Assembly (NCBI GenBank): GCA_013911195.1
Contig: JACETS010000109.1
Coordinates: forward strand, 1 to 8,657
From: Verrucomicrobiales bacterium
Lineage (GTDB): Bacteria; Verrucomicrobiota; Verrucomicrobiia; Verrucomicrobiales; DEV007
Direction of reading: 5' to 3'
DNA length: 8,657 bases
In this document: one piece after another, positions 6,317 through 8,657 of the stretch
How positions within the stretch are numbered: position 1 is the first letter of the stretch
Layout of the letters: every line of letters starts with the position of its first letter
Notes under the pieces: generated by a model
Database searches by the model: none
What the model saw: only the letters and a program-made list of their open reading frames with translations
What the model was told of the DNA's origin: nothing
Made by a program: the position numbers and the translations under genes

Positions 6317-6760
6317 ATGCCAAAATTTGTTCGAAATATAATCCTTCCTCTACTCGTCATTTGTGGTTTTTCTAGTTGCGCAAAATATCAAAAACAATGG
6401 GACGAAGCTGTGCTTAATGCAGACGTACCCCATTCGAATATAACAGGAGCATGGACAGGATCTTGGAAAAGTGCACCATCTGGCCATACCGGCAAGCTCA
6501 AGTGCATTATCAAGGAAAGTAAGAATGGCCAATATGAATTCTACTATTGGGCAACTTGGGCTAGGGTAATCAGCGGAGGTTTTAGAATTTCTTGTAGTGT
6601 TGATAAGAAAAATATGAACTGGACTTTTACAGGAGAAAAGGACTTGGGAAGTCTAGGTGGAAACTTTAATCATCAAGGTAAAGGAACCATTAACAAGATT
6701 GAAGCCACTTACCAATCCGACCGAGGCGATCATGGCACCTTTTCATTAACTCGGCCCTAG
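6317..6760 (+). CDS. Small predicted lipoprotein of unknown function
   Basis: This gene encodes 147 residues with a typical lipoprotein signal: MPKFVRN, a hydrophobic core IILPLLVICGF, then SSC with lipidated Cys21. The lipobox is relaxed, with Phe at -3. The mature part of about 127 residues begins with a short polar linker, then has GAWTGSW (44-50), GHTGKLKC (56-63), and alternating hydrophobic/polar strands rich in aromatics (QYEFYYWATWARV), which suggests a small beta-barrel or beta-sandwich. It ends DRGDHGTFSLTRP. Two more cysteines, C63 and C93, could form a disulfide outside the cytoplasm. An in-frame TAG at 6308-6310 supports the ATG at 6317; no Shine-Dalgarno sequence is seen. I recall similar GxWxGxW...GHxGxLxC small proteins in PVC bacteria, but cannot verify this and know no function. 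The gene converges on the secretion ATPase gene with a 10-base gap. Confidence 0.75.
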   Translation: MPKFVRNIILPLLVICGFSSCAKYQKQWDEAVLNADVPHSNITGAWTGSWKSAPSGHTGKLKCIIKESKNGQYEFYYWATWARVISGGFRISCSVDKKNMNWTFTGEKDLGSLGGNFNHQGKGTINKIEATYQSDRGDHGTFSLTRP

Positions 6761-6770
6761 CAATTATTTC

Positions 6771-8657
6771 TTATTCCATAGCTCCAAAATGAGAGAGCTT
6801 TGATATTTCTTCTATAGTCGTATTACCTAAAACAACTTGCTTCATTCCCTCTTGATAAAGAGAGAGAACACCTTGTTTAGCAGCTTCCTTCCTCATTTCA
6901 CTCATTGAAGTTCCAGAAGATATCATTTCTGATATCAATTGATTAATTGGACACATCTCCATTATGGCTACCCTACCTAGGAACCCACTTCCCCCACACT
7001 CCTCACAACCCTCTGCCTCATATATAGGTTCATTGATTTGATCTGATATAACTCCATTTTTATAAAAGAGATCCTGCATTTCGTTACTCACTGGCACTTC
7101 CCTCTTGCAGTATGAGCATAATTTTTTAACAAGTCTTTGTGCCTGACTCATGGCAAGCGCATCACCAAGAAGATACGGTTCTACCCCCATAGATATTAAT
7201 CTTGAAACTGCTCTCAAAGAATCATTCGCATGCAAAGTGGTTAAGACAAGATGACCTGTTAGAGCTGCATTTATGGCAGCCGTGGCAGTTTCCTCATCTC
7301 TAGATTCCCCAACTAAGATGACATCCGGATCTGCTCGCAACAAAGAACGTAGCCCAGTCGCAAAATCTATTCCATGAAACTCATCCGTCTGCGTTTGATT
7401 GATTCCTTCAATTTCATATTCTATTGGATCCTCAATTGTGTGGATATTGATGTCATCTTGATTAATAGAATTAATAAACGCATAAAGTGTCGTCGTTTTT
7501 CCTGATCCGGTAGGCCCTGTAACAAGAACTAACCCTTGATCTCGAGTCATGGTAGAATTGACAATCCCCGACTGCCTCTCTGACAAATGAAGTTCACTCA
7601 GCTCTTTAATTCCATCCTGCTTATCCAAAAACCTCATTGTGAGTTTTTGATTTTCTTTCCTGCAAGGCATTGCTGATACCCTGACATCAATCCTTTTACG
7701 CCCTATCTTCATACCAAATCTGGCATCTTGAAGATTTTGATGTTGGTGGCCCATATTAGAAAAATTTTTAAAGAGCGCAATAAATCTCGGCAACTGCTCC
7801 TCAGAGCAGGAATGAATCGTTTTTAGGCTCCCATCAATTCGTGCTCTAAAACGGGCAGTGTTATAATACTTCTCAACATGCAAATCAGAACCTCGACCTG
7901 AAACCGCTCTAAATAAAACCCACTTAATCACCTCTTCGGGTGATGTATTTGGATTAAGCGGATTAACTTCTGCTATTTCCACAGGATCAATATCTAATAA
8001 ATTTTGATCCTCAGAATAATGAAGCTCACACGCCTCAACAATATCGTTAGACTTAAACGTAGTTCCCCTACTCTTCGCGATTGCTGAACGGATAGAGTCT
8101 GCATCAGCTAGCACTGGTACAATTTCCCTAGCCTCGTGCCCCTCTGACAACCATTCATCCTCAAACTCATAAGTCTTAGGATTATCACACAATAGATAGA
8201 TAAATCTTTGTCCAAAATATAACGGATACACCCCGTGCTTCTCTAACAACTGTTCTGAAAACGCTTTTTGAATAGGGACTTCTTCAGGATTGAAACAAAG
8301 CTTATTCTTTAAAAATTTATAGAAGGCAACGGCATAATGGCGAGGCAGTCCTTTATAATGCTCAGGACAATGAATATCTGTTCCCTCATTATCAATTATT
8401 AATTTATGCCACTTTTGTTTTTCATTTGGAGCCAACGGATAATTATCAACAAACCATTTAATTATCGAGACGGGGTCCTCCTCTCTCGAGGGTAAAGAAA
8501 AATTATCTAAGGGGCTGATGGCCGACAGCGGCTTAAAATCAAATCGAGACTGTAAATCCTCTAAAAGTACCATGTACTTTTCTGAACTGATTACCACCTT
8601 CACACACAACAAATCAGGAATTCCCCATGTGTCCTCAGTATCAGGATCATAATGAGC
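6771..8657 (-). CDS. GspE/PilB-type secretion or pilus assembly ATPase, probably 5'-partial
   Basis: This is a cytoplasmic hexameric ATPase that powers type II secretion (GspE) or type IV pilus extension (PilB). Counting from a TTG at 8612, the frame has 613 codons. The C-terminal motor is complete: GSDLHVE (241-247) of the N2 domain, Walker A GPTGSGKTTT (366-375), Asp box IEDPIEYE (393-400), Walker B LLRADPDVILVGESRDEETA (424-443), His box TGHLVLTTLHANDS (452-465), and a four-cysteine zinc site CSYC (499-502) plus CEEC (536-539) followed by GGSGFLGR. The Walker B motif reads GESRD where GEIRD is usual. The N-terminal 230 residues are divergent from the standard GspE N domain. The frame is open without stop to 8657, and its translation there (such as DPDTEDTWGIPDL) looks protein-like, so the true start is probably beyond the edge. 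An internal ATG at 8573 is the alternative. GspE versus PilB cannot be decided without neighbours. Confidence 0.9.
   Translation of the reverse strand, partial: AHYDPDTEDTWGIPDLLCVKVVISSEKYMVLLEDLQSRFDFKPLSAISPLDNFSLPSREEDPVSIIKWFVDNYPLAPNEKQKWHKLIIDNEGTDIHCPEHYKGLPRHYAVAFYKFLKNKLCFNPEEVPIQKAFSEQLLEKHGVYPLYFGQRFIYLLCDNPKTYEFEDEWLSEGHEAREIVPVLADADSIRSAIAKSRGTTFKSNDIVEACELHYSEDQNLLDIDPVEIAEVNPLNPNTSPEEVIKWVLFRAVSGRGSDLHVEKYYNTARFRARIDGSLKTIHSCSEEQLPRFIALFKNFSNMGHQHQNLQDARFGMKIGRKRIDVRVSAMPCRKENQKLTMRFLDKQDGIKELSELHLSERQSGIVNSTMTRDQGLVLVTGPTGSGKTTTLYAFINSINQDDINIHTIEDPIEYEIEGINQTQTDEFHGIDFATGLRSLLRADPDVILVGESRDEETATAAINAALTGHLVLTTLHANDSLRAVSRLISMGVEPYLLGDALAMSQAQRLVKKLCSYCKREVPVSNEMQDLFYKNGVISDQINEPIYEAEGCEECGGSGFLGRVAIMEMCPINQLISEMISSGTSMSEMRKEAAKQGVLSLYQEGMKQVVLGNTTIEEISKLSHFGAME

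Noticed and set aside
6350..6532. 60-codon minus-strand open frame inside the lipoprotein gene
   Set aside because: It overlaps the signal peptide and conserved first half of the lipoprotein on the other strand, and has no features of its own.
1..8657. Defence system, prophage, CRISPR or mobile element
   Set aside because: No repeat array, integrase, transposase, toxin-antitoxin pair or nuclease-type gene is visible; all eight genes fit housekeeping, stress, secretion or hydrolase roles.

Overview
The window is an AT-rich piece of bacterial chromosome carrying eight protein-coding genes and no RNA gene, mobile element, CRISPR array or prophage feature that I can see. The gene set points to a diderm (Gram-negative-type) bacterium: a type II secretion/type IV pilus assembly ATPase, a predicted lipoprotein and a secreted SASA-type carbohydrate esterase. 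The esterase type and the style of the small lipoprotein resemble what is common in the PVC group, so my best guess is a low-GC, possibly marine, member of Verrucomicrobiota. This is inference without any database search. Shine-Dalgarno sequences are weak or absent ahead of most genes. The one clear exception is the SlyX-like gene.

Layout, left to right. Positions 1-256 are non-coding and AT-rich, with a cluster of TTATCA/TGATAA half-sites. A membrane-anchored MtfA/M90 zinc peptidase follows on the minus strand (257-1087). A 77-bp divergent spacer separates it from two plus-strand hydrolases that probably form one transcription unit: a secreted sialate-O-acetylesterase-like esterase (1165-2130) and a class 3 lipase-like enzyme without a signal peptide (2172-2987). 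yaaA, a peroxide-stress protein gene (2996-3763, minus), converges on the lipase. It is divergent from htpG, the bacterial Hsp90 gene (3991-5832, plus), and the spacer between them holds a perfect 6-bp inverted repeat and a consensus -35 hexamer very near the htpG start. A short SlyX-like coiled-coil gene (5896-6102, minus) converges on htpG. Then come a small predicted lipoprotein gene (6317-6760, plus) and the secretion ATPase gene (6771-8657, minus), whose reading frame stays open to the right edge and is therefore probably cut by the window.

Functionally this is a mixed housekeeping and stress neighbourhood rather than one pathway. yaaA and htpG are both stress-protection genes and share a divergent control region, and MtfA adds a further regulatory or quality-control peptidase. 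The esterase and lipase suggest breakdown of acylated glycans or lipids. I found no convincing new multi-gene system. The items most worth a second look are the yaaA-htpG intergenic region, the uncharacterised lipoprotein, the esterase-lipase pair, and the N-terminal part of the secretion ATPase.
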